Shown here: positions 8,607 to 16,169 of the stretch, piece by piece
Position numbering within the stretch: position 1 is the stretch's first letter
How the letters are laid out: each line of letters opens with the position of its first letter
Assembly (NCBI RefSeq): GCF_900101745.1
Contig: NZ_FNAD01000019.1
Coordinates: 1 to 64,000 of the forward strand
Direction of reading: 5' to 3'
Length of the DNA stretch: 64,000 nt
DNA from: Glycomyces harbinensis
GTDB taxonomy: Bacteria > Actinomycetota > Actinomycetes > Mycobacteriales > Micromonosporaceae
Made by a program: the position numbers and the translations under genes
Notes under the pieces: model-generated
The model's database searches: none
What the model was told of the DNA's origin: nothing
The model's input: the letters and a program-made list of their open reading frames with translations, nothing else

Positions 8607-9932
8607 CTACCGGCTCGATTCGAGGACCATGTCGACCTCTTGGGCCGCCTGGTCCAGCGCTTCCTGTGCCGAAAGGACACCGTTCAACGCCTGCTCGAGA
8701 TACTTGTCCAAGGTGTCGCGTGCCTGGACCCATCCCGGAACGTTCGGGTTGGGTTCGAAGTCCGACGCGTTCGCCATGAACACCTGGAGCGCCGGACTGT
8801 CCTGCACGTAGGCGGTCTCCGCCGCGGATGCGCGTACCGGCACCGCGCCGATGCCTTCGGTGTACTCGGCACTGACCTCAGGCTCGAGCAGGTGCGAGAT
8901 GAACGCCCACGCGAGGTTCTTCAGCTCGCTGTCGGCATTGATCATCAGACCGGGACCGGATCCTCCCAGGGCGGAACCCGCATCCTGCCCCTCGAAGGGC
9001 AGCGCGTCCATCACGCGAAGGTCCAGTTCGGGGGCTGCGGCGATGATCTGGTTCGCGCCACTGGCCGACTGGATCATCATCGCCGCCGTGTCGAGCACGA
9101 TCGGCTGCTGCGCGGCGGGCGCGTTGATGTAGTCCGCGCCGAGGTCCGCCGAGACGGCGTCGGGACCCGCGAACAGTTCGGTGAAGAACTCGAGCGCCTG
9201 AACGCCCTGCTCGGAGTCGAATGCGGCCTCGGTGCCCTCCTCGTTCAGCTGGGATCCCCCCGCCGATCCGAGCAGCGCGGCGAAGGTCTGCTGCCGCCCG
9301 ATCGCCTGGCTGGGCATCAGCAGGCCGGAGCGGGTGATGGTGTCGCCGTCACGCACTGTGAGGTCCTCCGCGACGGCGCGCACTTCCTCCCACGTCGTCG
9401 GCGGTGCGTCGGGGTCGAGGCCGGCGTCGGTGAAGTCGGCCGCGTCGTAAACGATCAGGCTGCCCTGCATGGACAGAGGCATCAGGTACTGCGCACCGTC
9501 GACCTGACCTCCCGGTAGAGCGGCGGCCATGTCCTCGACGTCGGCCGGCTCGAGTTCGGCGAGATAGTCGTCGAGGGGCTCGAGTCGTTCGTTGACGACG
9601 AAGTCGGCGATCGCGGCCGGACCGTGTCCGAACACGTCCGGGGCGGTCCCGGCGGCGAACGCGGCGTTCAGCTTCGTGGACAGGTCGCCCCAGTCCACGA
9701 ACGTGACGTCGAGCTTCGCGCCGGTCTCCTCCTCGAACGCCTCTGCGATCGGGCCGGTGACGAGGTCGATCTCGGCCTGATTGGTCCCGGGGAACCACAC
9801 GGTCAACGTCTCGCCCTCGATCCCACCGCCGTCCGAGGGCGGCGAGGTGCATCCGGCCAGCAGGACTCCGCCGAGAGCCAGCGCGGCGACGCTCCTCCAC
9901 CGGGGGGCTCGTCTTGGTAGGTGTGTCTTCAT
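8607..9932 (-). CDS. Extracellular sugar-binding lipoprotein of ABC importer (SBP family 1)
   Basis: A 441-residue lipoprotein. The signal peptide ends in lipobox L-L-A-G-C28 and the mature protein begins in a Ser/Pro/Gly linker. The core (LTVWFPGTNQAEIDLVTGPI near residue 42, later DVFGHGPA and an AWAFISHLLEP segment) is typical of SBP_bac_1 proteins that bind oligosaccharides outside the membrane. ATG 9932 has an excellent AGGAG box 5-6 nt upstream. It precedes the two permease genes and follows lacI, from which it is separated by 82 bp carrying a candidate operator. Substrate specificity is not readable; the GH2 enzyme downstream suggests a beta-linked mannose- or hexose-containing oligosaccharide. 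Confidence 0.9.
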   Translation of the reverse strand: MKTHLPRRAPRWRSVAALALGGVLLAGCTSPPSDGGGIEGETLTVWFPGTNQAEIDLVTGPIAEAFEEETGAKLDVTFVDWGDLSTKLNAAFAAGTAPDVFGHGPAAIADFVVNERLEPLDDYLAELEPADVEDMAAALPGGQVDGAQYLMPLSMQGSLIVYDAADFTDAGLDPDAPPTTWEEVRAVAEDLTVRDGDTITRSGLLMPSQAIGRQQTFAALLGSAGGSQLNEEGTEAAFDSEQGVQALEFFTELFAGPDAVSADLGADYINAPAAQQPIVLDTAAMMIQSASGANQIIAAAPELDLRVMDALPFEGQDAGSALGGSGPGLMINADSELKNLAWAFISHLLEPEVSAEYTEGIGAVPVRASAAETAYVQDSPALQVFMANASDFEPNPNVPGWVQARDTLDKYLEQALNGVLSAQEALDQAAQEVDMVLESSR

Positions 9933-9944
9933 CGGATCTCCTTT

Positions 9945-9960
9945 TTCGTATGAGTACGGA
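9945..9960. promoter_or_regulatory. Candidate LacI-family operator upstream of sugar-binding protein gene
   Basis: TTCGTATGAGTACGGA contains the inverted repeat CGTA-TGAG-TACG (9947-9958). Its left ten bases reappear as the complement at 11131-11140 and its right ten (TGAGTACGGA) at 11079-11088, both in front of lacI. It lies directly upstream of the ribosome binding site of the binding-protein gene. The repetition at both ends of lacI is what suggests an operator; binding is inferred. Confidence 0.45.
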
Positions 9961-10014
9961 CTACTCGGTCTTGGTTCGGGGTGTAGCCCGTTCAAATCGG
10001 GATGGTCGGAACGT

Positions 10015-11046
10015 CTAGGGGCTGGAGATGCTCGCCGTCGAGGGGGGATCGACCGGCAGCAGTTCGTGGTAGGTGTTGGGGATCGATCCGTCGAGCAACT
10101 CCACGAGCATGGAGATGGCGCGGCGGCCGAGGGCACGGCGCGGCATCCGGATCTGGCTCCAGGCGCGGGCCGGTGATCCGTCGGGCACGGTGTCGAGTAC
10201 CACGATCGACAGGTCCCGGGGGATGTCGAGGCCGAGTTCGCGAACGATCGCGGCGGCGCGCGTTGCGGGGTCGTGGTGCTCGATCACCAACGCGGTGGAG
10301 CCGTCCCGGAGGATGTCGTGGAGAACGTCGGCGTTCAGCTCGTCGAGCGCGAGGAACCGAGGCTCGCCGGAGGAGAGACCCAGACGTGCGACATGCGCGC
10401 GGAAGCCTTCATAGCGCGCCTCCTGCGGGCTGCGCCGTACGGACTCGCCGAGGTATGCGATGCGACGATGCCCCGCCTCGGCGAGCGGATCGAGCGCCGA
10501 GGCGAGTGCCTTGTGATAGTCCGGAGCCACATAAGGCCGCTGCGCACTCGCGCCGCCTCGTTGCCCGATGAAAACGAACGGGTACTGTTCAGCCGCCAGG
10601 CGAACCAGGTCCTCTTCGTTCTGCTCCATACCCAGCATCACCGCGCCGTCGGCCAGGCGGAGGCGGTTCGTCCCATTCGCATAGATCCTGCGGATGCCGT
10701 CATTCCCCTGCGTGGACGCGAACAGCACGAGGTCGACTTTCAGCTCGACGGCCTGCTCTTCGATCCCCACCAGAATCGGGTTGTAGTAGTCGTCGGACGC
10801 CACGGGGAACACCGGCTCGAACGTATGAACGCCGATCAGGCCCGTGCGTCCCCCGCGCAGCGAGGTCGCCGCGACGTTCGGGACGTACTGCAGCTCCTTC
10901 ACAGCCGCGAAGACGCGGTCCTGGGTCGCCCGCGGGATCGATTCCGCCACGGCCCGACCGCTGAGCACGAGCGAGACCGTGGACTGCGTGACGCCCGCAA
11001 CCCGCGCAATGTCGCTCTGCCGGGGAGCTCGCCCTCTACTCGCCAT
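10015..11046 (-). CDS. LacI-family transcriptional regulator
   Basis: A 343-residue repressor-type protein. An N-terminal LacI helix-turn-helix (about residues 10-30, SDIARVAGVTQSTVSLVLSG) and hinge helix (YVPNVAATSLRGG) are followed by a periplasmic-binding-protein-like effector domain to the end. The effector domain has recognisable strands (GLIGVHTFEP, GHRRIAYLG, ALVIEHHDP). It is the first gene of the sugar operon and most likely regulates itself and the downstream transporter and enzymes in response to a sugar. The motifs it would bind are proposed in the flanking entries. Start ATG 11046 gives the canonical N-terminal length for the family. Confidence 0.92.
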   Translation of the reverse strand: MASRGRAPRQSDIARVAGVTQSTVSLVLSGRAVAESIPRATQDRVFAAVKELQYVPNVAATSLRGGRTGLIGVHTFEPVFPVASDDYYNPILVGIEEQAVELKVDLVLFASTQGNDGIRRIYANGTNRLRLADGAVMLGMEQNEEDLVRLAAEQYPFVFIGQRGGASAQRPYVAPDYHKALASALDPLAEAGHRRIAYLGESVRRSPQEARYEGFRAHVARLGLSSGEPRFLALDELNADVLHDILRDGSTALVIEHHDPATRAAAIVRELGLDIPRDLSIVVLDTVPDGSPARAWSQIRMPRRALGRRAISMLVELLDGSIPNTYHELLPVDPPSTASISSP

Positions 11047-11078
11047 CGCCGCTCACTCTGCCTCGCGATCGTTCTGAT

Positions 11079-11143
11079 TGAGTACGGAAGCACCGTCACT
11101 GATGCTCGCCTCAATATTCTTACCATCTCCTCATACGAATGAG
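11079..11143. promoter_or_regulatory. Candidate lacI autoregulatory region
   Basis: Two elements lie upstream of lacI: TGAGTACGGA at 11079-11088, and the inverted repeat CTCAT-ACGA-ATGAG at 11130-11143. Both share ten identical bases with the element at 9945-9960. The beginning of lacI is only 33 bp away, so they could cover the lacI promoter. Confidence 0.4.
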
Positions 11144-11300
11144 CAATAGATGAAACATGAGTTCTGCAGCAGCGGGCGCCCCGGACGGGCCCCCGACCGG
11201 GGGACGGGCACCGACACCGCTTCCCAGCCGTAGCGCATCCCGGCCCCCTCGTCGCGCCGTCCGCCGCGGCGAACGCGGCCCACCGCCCCGTGGCCGCCTG

Positions 11301-11939
11301 TCAGGGAGCGGATTCGTGCCGCTCGTGCCGGACGTATTCGCGCAGCAGGAGATCGGCGTCGGCGGCGATGCCGCGGAGCATGGTGGTGACGACGGTTTCG
11401 ATCTCGTCGGGCTCCATCGGGTCGCGGCCGAGCAGGAGCCCGTAGAACGTCAGCGAGGACAGGACGTCGACGGTCAGCGGGAGGTCGACGTCATCTCTGA
11501 GGTCGCCGCGCCGGCGCGCTTCGAACAGCGTGCGGTGGACGGCGCGGCGCGGCGGTTCGAAGACGACTTCAATGAGTTCGTCGTGCAGGTCGGGGTCGCC
11601 GGCGCCGTCGGCGGCGAGCTGGGCGAGCGTGCCCGCGCCGAGGCGGCAGAACGCCTGGGTCACCAGCACCAGGCACTCGTGGAGGTCGCACAGGGTGCAG
11701 CCGGAGTCGGGCGGCTCGATGCGGCCGAGCCGGTCCTCCAGCACGGCGAGCACCAGGCGGCGGCGGTTGGGCCAGCGGCGGTAGATCGCGCTCTTGCTGA
11801 CGCCCGCCCGCCGCGCGACGTCCTCGATCGCCACGCCCCGGTAGCCGATCTCGTCGAGCGTCGACGCGGTGGCCTGGAGGACCGCCGCGTCGATGTGCTC
11901 GTTGCGAGGTCGGCCCCGGGCCGGAAGAGCTGCTTGCAC
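11301..11939 (-). CDS. TetR-family repressor, divergent from MFS exporter
   Basis: A 212-residue regulator. The N-terminal TetR helix-turn-helix (about residues 15-60) contains AIEDVARRAGVSKSAIYRRW, the recognition region of the family; the C-terminal half is a ligand-binding helical domain with VLSSLTFYGLLLG. GTG 11939 is chosen because GGGGAGG precedes it by 5-6 nt; the upstream extension of the frame antisense to the exporter is not coding. It is divergent from the exporter at 12001 with a palindrome between them, the usual layout of a drug-responsive repressor and its pump. Confidence 0.9.
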   Translation of the reverse strand: MQAALPARGRPRNEHIDAAVLQATASTLDEIGYRGVAIEDVARRAGVSKSAIYRRWPNRRRLVLAVLEDRLGRIEPPDSGCTLCDLHECLVLVTQAFCRLGAGTLAQLAADGAGDPDLHDELIEVVFEPPRRAVHRTLFEARRRGDLRDDVDLPLTVDVLSSLTFYGLLLGRDPMEPDEIETVVTTMLRGIAADADLLLREYVRHERHESAP

Positions 11940-11962
11940 GACGCCTCCCCGGATATAATCAA

Positions 11963-11983
11963 TACGGTACGTAGCGTACCGTA
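11963..11983. promoter_or_regulatory. TetR operator: 21-bp perfect palindrome
   Basis: Arms TACGGTACG and CGTACCGTA flank the trinucleotide TAG, a perfect inverted repeat in the 61-bp gap between the tetR and MFS start codons. A TATAAT hexamer lies just upstream on the plus strand (within GGATATAATC at 11951-11960), so a bound repressor would cover the exporter transcription start. The rest of the gap is AT-richer than the neighbouring genes. Confidence 0.8.
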
Positions 11984-12000
11984 AATCGACGGAAGGCGCA

Positions 12001-13647
12001 ATGATGCGCGGAGCAGCACCCCCATCCCCTGTACCCCCGGTCGACCGCGCCGGATCCGCCGCCTGGATCGGCCTCGGCGTCCTGTCGATCCCGATCTTCA
12101 TGACCGCCGTGGACATGTCGGTGCTCTTCCTGGCGATGCCGACCATCGCCGCCGAACTCCTCCCCTCCGGCACGCAGCAGCTGTGGGTCCTCCACATCGG
12201 CGACATCGCCGGTGCGAGCCTCGTGCTGACGGCCGGCCGCCTCGTGGACCGCTTCGGGCCCCGCCGCCTGCTGCTCGTGGGGCTGCTCGCGTACGGCGCC
12301 GCCTCCACGCTCGCCGCCGCCTCCCCCTCGATCGAGGTGCTGATCCTCGCCCGGATGCTCCTCGGGGCCGCCACGGTGACGCTCGCACCGGCGGCCGTGG
12401 CGCTGCTGCGGCGGATGTTCCCCTCCGACCGGCGGTTCTCGGTCGCCGTGGCCCTGCTCATGGCCGCGTTCTCGGGCGGCATGGCGCTCGGGCCGCCGCT
12501 CGGCGGACTCGTGCTCGAGCACTTCTGGTGGGGCGCGATCTTCCTGCTCAACGTGCCGATCGCCCTCGGGGTCGCGTGCGCCTGGCGCCTGCTGCCGGGC
12601 GCCGGCGGCACCGGACAGGGGCGGATCGACGGCGCGAGCATCGGCCTGTCGGCGCTCGGCATCGCCGGTTTCGTCTACGGCGGACAGGAACTCGCGGCCC
12701 ACGGATGGAGCCCGTGGCGCGGCCTCGCCGTCGCGGCGGGTGTCGTCCTCATCGCGGCGTTCCTGCGCAGGCAGCGGACGCTGGCCGAACCGCTGCTGGA
12801 CCTGGCCCTGTTCCGGTCGGCGTCGTTCTCGACGGCGCTGCTGTGCCTCTGGCTGGTGATCACCGCCAGCGCCGGGGCCGATCTCCAGTTCGCGCAGCAC
12901 CTCCAGGTGGTGTCCGGCCACTCGCAGCTCACCGCCGGGGCGTGGCTGGTGGTGCCGGCGCTGGTGTCGGTGGCGGCCACCGCCGCCTCGCCGGTGCTGC
13001 TGCGCCGGCTCCGCCCCGGTCACGCGATCGGCTTGGGCGCGTTGACCGCCGCGGTCGGTGCGGTCGGGGTCCTGTTCGTGGTGCCCGCGGGACCCGAGGC
13101 GTCGACCGCGGCGCTGGTCGGCGCCTCCTGCGTCGTGGCGATCGGCATGGCGCCGGTGTTCGCGATCGGCACGAACGTGGTGCTGGCGAGCGCCCCGGCC
13201 TCGCAGACCGGTACGGCGCAGGGGATGCAGGACGTCAGCGGCAGTCTGGGCAACACGGCGGGGCTTGCCATGGGCGGCACCGTGGCGTACCTGAGCTACT
13301 CGGGCGCGGTGCGCGACTCGCTGCCGACCGGATTGGACGCGGCGACGGCGGGCCAGAGCGCCGAGAGCATCGGCGGGGCCCTCGCCGCTGCCGAGGCGCT
13401 GCCGCCCGACTTGGCCGGGCAGGTCGCGGACGCCGCCGCCGCGGCGTTCGCGATCGCCACCCGGGACACCTACATCGTCGCCGCGGTCGGATTCACTCTG
13501 CTTGCCGCCGTGGCTTTTTGGGGCTTGCGACGGGCCCGTCTCGACGAGGGCGACCGACCCCGGGACGAGGGGGCCGAAGGTCCTGCCGAACCCGGCCCCC
13601 GCCTCCTCGACCGGGCCGCATCCGACCTGCGATGCACCCAGAACTGA
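12001..13647 (+). CDS. MFS multidrug-type exporter (DHA2/EmrB-QacA, 14 TM)
   Basis: A 548-residue membrane transporter with about 14 hydrophobic segments. TM1 carries the acidic residue typical of proton-coupled drug exporters (FMTAVDMSVLFLAMP). The loop after TM2 reads GRLVDRFGPRRLLL, the MFS signature A motif, and a C-like motif GGMALGPPLGG follows. It most likely expels a cationic or hydrophobic compound in exchange for protons. GGAAGG lies 5 nt before ATG 12001. It is controlled, by inference, by the divergent TetR protein through the palindrome at 11963-11983. The cytoplasmic C-terminus is charged and disordered. Substrate unknown. Confidence 0.9.
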   Translation: MMRGAAPPSPVPPVDRAGSAAWIGLGVLSIPIFMTAVDMSVLFLAMPTIAAELLPSGTQQLWVLHIGDIAGASLVLTAGRLVDRFGPRRLLLVGLLAYGAASTLAAASPSIEVLILARMLLGAATVTLAPAAVALLRRMFPSDRRFSVAVALLMAAFSGGMALGPPLGGLVLEHFWWGAIFLLNVPIALGVACAWRLLPGAGGTGQGRIDGASIGLSALGIAGFVYGGQELAAHGWSPWRGLAVAAGVVLIAAFLRRQRTLAEPLLDLALFRSASFSTALLCLWLVITASAGADLQFAQHLQVVSGHSQLTAGAWLVVPALVSVAATAASPVLLRRLRPGHAIGLGALTAAVGAVGVLFVVPAGPEASTAALVGASCVVAIGMAPVFAIGTNVVLASAPASQTGTAQGMQDVSGSLGNTAGLAMGGTVAYLSYSGAVRDSLPTGLDAATAGQSAESIGGALAAAEALPPDLAGQVADAAAAAFAIATRDTYIVAAVGFTLLAAVAFWGLRRARLDEGDRPRDEGAEGPAEPGPRLLDRAASDLRCTQN

Positions 13648-13676
13648 CCGACACGACCCGCAAGAGGTGAGTGGCC

Positions 13677-14015
13677 ATGACCGATGCCCTCGTTCGCGTT
13701 TTCGATACGGAGGAGAACGACCGGACGCTGCGCTTCGGCGATCGCCGGATCTCCATCACCCCCGCGGTGGAGCAGGCCGAAGGCGGCCCGCTCAGCGCGT
13801 ACTCGGCGCGGTTCGGCCGCGGCGAGCGCGCCGACCTCCCCGCCCCCTACGAGGAGGTGTGGGTCGTCGTGCACGGCCGGATCCGCATCCGCAGCGCCGG
13901 GAGCGAGGTGGAGATCGGTCCGGGCGGCTTCCTCCATGTCCCGGAGGATTCACCGGGCGAGGTCGAGGCGCTGGAGGACACCGCGCTCGTCTGCGTCTCC
14001 GTTCCCGCGCACTGA
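13677..14015 (+). CDS. Small cupin-domain protein
   Basis: A 112-residue single-domain cupin. The conserved beta-barrel stretches are visible (YEEVWVVVHGRIRI, then GPGGFLHVPEDSPGEVEAL), resembling the EutQ-like branch of small cupins. The usual two-His-one-Glu metal cluster is not obvious: the first motif has EEV and VVHG but not HxH. ATG 13677 follows GAGGTGA by 6 nt; an in-frame GTG at 13671 is the alternative. It starts 29 bp after the exporter gene and so may be co-transcribed with it. It may bind a small ligand or modify an exporter substrate; no activity can be stated. Confidence 0.75.
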   Translation: MTDALVRVFDTEENDRTLRFGDRRISITPAVEQAEGGPLSAYSARFGRGERADLPAPYEEVWVVVHGRIRIRSAGSEVEIGPGGFLHVPEDSPGEVEALEDTALVCVSVPAH

Positions 14016-14068
14016 ACCCGCCGGTCGAGCGGTCGCCCCCGAATCGCGCGTGCGACACGACGCCGCCG

Positions 14069-14107
14069 CATCGCCCGTTCGGGCGATGGCCGCGCCGTTC
14101 GGGCGAT
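14069..14107. repeat. Hairpin and 20-bp-spaced direct repeat
   Basis: CATCGCCC and GGGCGATG (14069-14088) form an 8-bp stem with a GTTC loop, suited to terminate the exporter-cupin transcript although no T-run follows. CCGTTCGGGCGAT occurs twice, at 14075-14087 and again 20 bp later at 14095-14107. Confidence 0.4.
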
Positions 14108-14210
14108 ACGGCCCGTCGTCCGATCCAGGAGTCGGTGGAGCGATGCGGCGGACGGCGCCGACCAGCATCGTTGACGGTGTCATCACCGCATCGCGCAGAA
14201 GGGCGAGCAC

Positions 14211-14477
14211 ATGTCCGTCATAGAGGTCGAGAGCCTTCGAAAGCAGTACCGCGACAAGGTCGCCGTGGCCGAAGTGTCGTTCACCGTCGACAAGGGAGAG
14301 ATCTTCGGCATCCTCGGGCCGAACGGCGCGGGGAAGACAACCACCGTCGAGTGCGTCGACGGCCTGCGCCGTCCCGACGCCGGCACCGTCCGGGTGCTCG
14401 GCCTAGGCGAGGCCTACCGCCGCAACCTGTTCGCCAGGAACCCGCCCGGCCAGGCGAGCGGGTTGCAAGGGCCTTGA
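14211..14477 (+). pseudogene. Truncated ABC transporter ATPase (N-terminal relic)
   Basis: The frame encodes 88 residues. The first ~65 are a clear ABC ATPase N-terminus: IEVESLRKQY, an A-loop tyrosine, Walker A GILGPNGAGKTTT (about residues 34-46), then DGLRRPDAGTVRVLGL. After that point the sequence no longer matches the family and stops; Q-loop, signature and Walker B motifs are missing and are not found in other frames before the next gene at 14599. The break lies beside GCCTAGGC (14401-14408) and an inverted repeat AACCCGC/GCGGGTT (14439-14464). A deletion relic of a drug- or antibiotic-type export ATPase is the simplest reading; the cognate permease is absent. Confidence 0.75.
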
Positions 14478-14598
14478 TGGAAGCTCCCTCCCTGTCGGTC
14501 GCGAGTCCCCCGATGATTCGCGTCGCGCCCCTCGGGGCGGGAGGGCGGTTATCATCGGCTTCCGCGACGGCGGGACGGATCGAGAGGCTGGTGCGCGC

Positions 14599-15516
14599 AT
14601 GATCGGTGTGATCGGGGAGGCCCTGATCGACCTGGAGGTCGCCGCGGCCGACGCCCGGCATCCCGTGGCGCACCCGGGCGGGAGTCCCATGAATGTCGCG
14701 GTCACCTTGGGCCGCTTGGGCTCCGACGTGGGGTTCCTGGGGCGGTTGTCCTCGGACGCGTTCGGGAGGCTCCTGCGCACGCACCTGGCCGAGTCCGAGG
14801 TGAACCTGCGCTGGATCGTGGACGCCGAGGAGCCGACGAGCCTGGCGATCGTGTCGGTCGCCGAGGGCGGCGGGGCGAGCTATGCGTTCCACGTGGACGG
14901 CACCGCGGACTGGCAGTGGCGTATCGCCGAGCTTCCGAAGGAGCCGGGCCTGGACGCGATCCACGCGGGCTCCCTCGCGCTCGCCCTCGACCCGGGCGGG
15001 ACCACTGTGGAGCGATGGCTCGCGGGCCAGAGCACGGGCGCGACGATCAGCCTCGACCCGAACGTGCGGCCCGCGCTCCTGGGCGACCGGGCGGCGTTCC
15101 GCGAGCGCCTGGAGCGGTGGCTCGCCTTCAGCGCGATCGTGAAGGTCTCCGACGAGGACCTGGCGTGGATCTACCCGGGCGCCGACCCGGGCGAGCTGGC
15201 TGAGGGCTGGATCCGGAAGGGCCGCAAGCTCGTCGTGGTCACCCGCGGCGGCGAGGGCTCGCTCGTGCGGGCCGGCGGCGAGTCGTTCGCGGTGCCGGCC
15301 GCCGAGGCCGACATGGTCGACACGGTCGGCGCGGGCGACTCCTTCAGCGGGGCCCTGCTCGACTGGCTCTCGCGCAACGGGCGGCTGCGGCCCGATGACC
15401 TGGGCCTCCTCACCGCGGACGAGGCCCGCGAGGCCGTGCGGTTCGCCTCGAAGGTCGCGGCGATCACCTGCTCGCGGGCGGGCGCGAACCCGCCGTGGCG
15501 CGGCGAGCTCGACTGA
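14599..15516 (+). CDS. PfkB-family carbohydrate kinase (fructokinase-like)
   Basis: A 305-residue cytoplasmic sugar kinase. The N-terminus (MIGVIGEALIDL), the substrate-side motif GGSPMNVAVTLGRLG, and the C-terminal PfkB signature DTVGAGDSFSGALL with catalytic base D247 are all present, as is normal length. The family phosphorylates fructose or another ketose or sugar with ATP. The GGSPMNVA form is common in bacterial fructokinases, so fructokinase is the best guess. ATG 14599 has only a weak ribosome binding site. It stands alone, downstream of the ABC relic and convergent with the small gene at 15528. Confidence 0.85.
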   Translation: MIGVIGEALIDLEVAAADARHPVAHPGGSPMNVAVTLGRLGSDVGFLGRLSSDAFGRLLRTHLAESEVNLRWIVDAEEPTSLAIVSVAEGGGASYAFHVDGTADWQWRIAELPKEPGLDAIHAGSLALALDPGGTTVERWLAGQSTGATISLDPNVRPALLGDRAAFRERLERWLAFSAIVKVSDEDLAWIYPGADPGELAEGWIRKGRKLVVVTRGGEGSLVRAGGESFAVPAAEADMVDTVGAGDSFSGALLDWLSRNGRLRPDDLGLLTADEAREAVRFASKVAAITCSRAGANPPWRGELD

Positions 15517-15527
15517 CCCGACTCGCC

Positions 15528-15935
15528 TCAGGCGGGCCTGACGGCGGCGGCGACGGTCTTGACGGCGTCGATCCCCTGCCGCTCGAACGGGTCCCGGACC
15601 TCGACCGCGAGGGACGGCGCCAGGAGCCGGGCGACCTCGCGGCCCGAGGCGAGGCCGTCGGCGCCGAACGGCTCGGCCTTCCAGTCGTCCCCGCGCTCGT
15701 GGTACTCCACGAGGAAGTCCCGCAGCGCGTCGAGGTCGGTGAGGCCGGCGCCGCGCAGCACCTGGACCTGGAGGTCGACGCGCCAGACGCCGGGGTCCAC
15801 TTCGGTCTCCCAGACGCGCTGGACGAACTGCACCTCGCCCCATTCGAACTCGAAGTCCGAGGCCGCCCCCAGGCGGTCGGGCAGGTGGCCGATGGCCAGG
15901 CCGTCGAGGAGGGCTTCAGAACCGCTGATCGTCAT
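15528..15935 (-). CDS. Conserved-looking hypothetical protein, 135 aa
   Basis: I do not recognise the family. The protein is acidic, soluble and has no signal peptide; it alternates hydrophobic and charged residues as a small alpha/beta protein would (GVWRVDLQVQVLRGAG, LRDFLVEYHERGDDW). Start ATG 15935 is chosen because TACAAT (15942-15947, minus strand) ends exactly 6 nt before it, which fits leaderless transcription, and because no ribosome binding site is visible. It ends 12 bp from the convergent sugar kinase. Confidence 0.6.
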   Translation of the reverse strand: MTISGSEALLDGLAIGHLPDRLGAASDFEFEWGEVQFVQRVWETEVDPGVWRVDLQVQVLRGAGLTDLDALRDFLVEYHERGDDWKAEPFGADGLASGREVARLLAPSLAVEVRDPFERQGIDAVKTVAAAVRPA

Positions 15936-16009
15936 GTCGAGATTGTACCCAGTTGCCCGCCTTCGCAATCGCAAGTCCGCGAGCCGGAATGTCCGCATTC
16001 CAACACTTG

Positions 16010-16045
16010 CGTAAGTTTGCCATGTCTCGTACGTAAAAGTTTGCC
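16010..16045 (+). repeat. Direct repeats upstream of nuclease gene
   Basis: AAGTTTGCC occurs at 16013-16021 and 16037-16045, each preceded by CGTA (CGTAAGTTTGCC and CGTAAAAGTTTGCC). The region is AT-richer than the genes around it and lies about 125-160 bp before the secreted nuclease gene. It may be a regulator-binding region; nothing identifies the protein. Confidence 0.35.
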
Positions 16046-16169
16046 TTCGCCCCTTGCGTCAGGCTGACATCCCATGATTCGATGATTCCTGGTCGGCCGG
16101 AGCATTCGCGTCCGTCGATCTAATGGTCCCCCTGAGTCCGCAGCGATCCCTTCCCCCACAGGAGCATCC

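Noticed and set aside
11940..12662. N-terminal extension of the TetR frame into the exporter gene
   Set aside because: It runs antisense to the exporter and across the operator; the family N-terminus and ribosome binding site fit GTG 11939.
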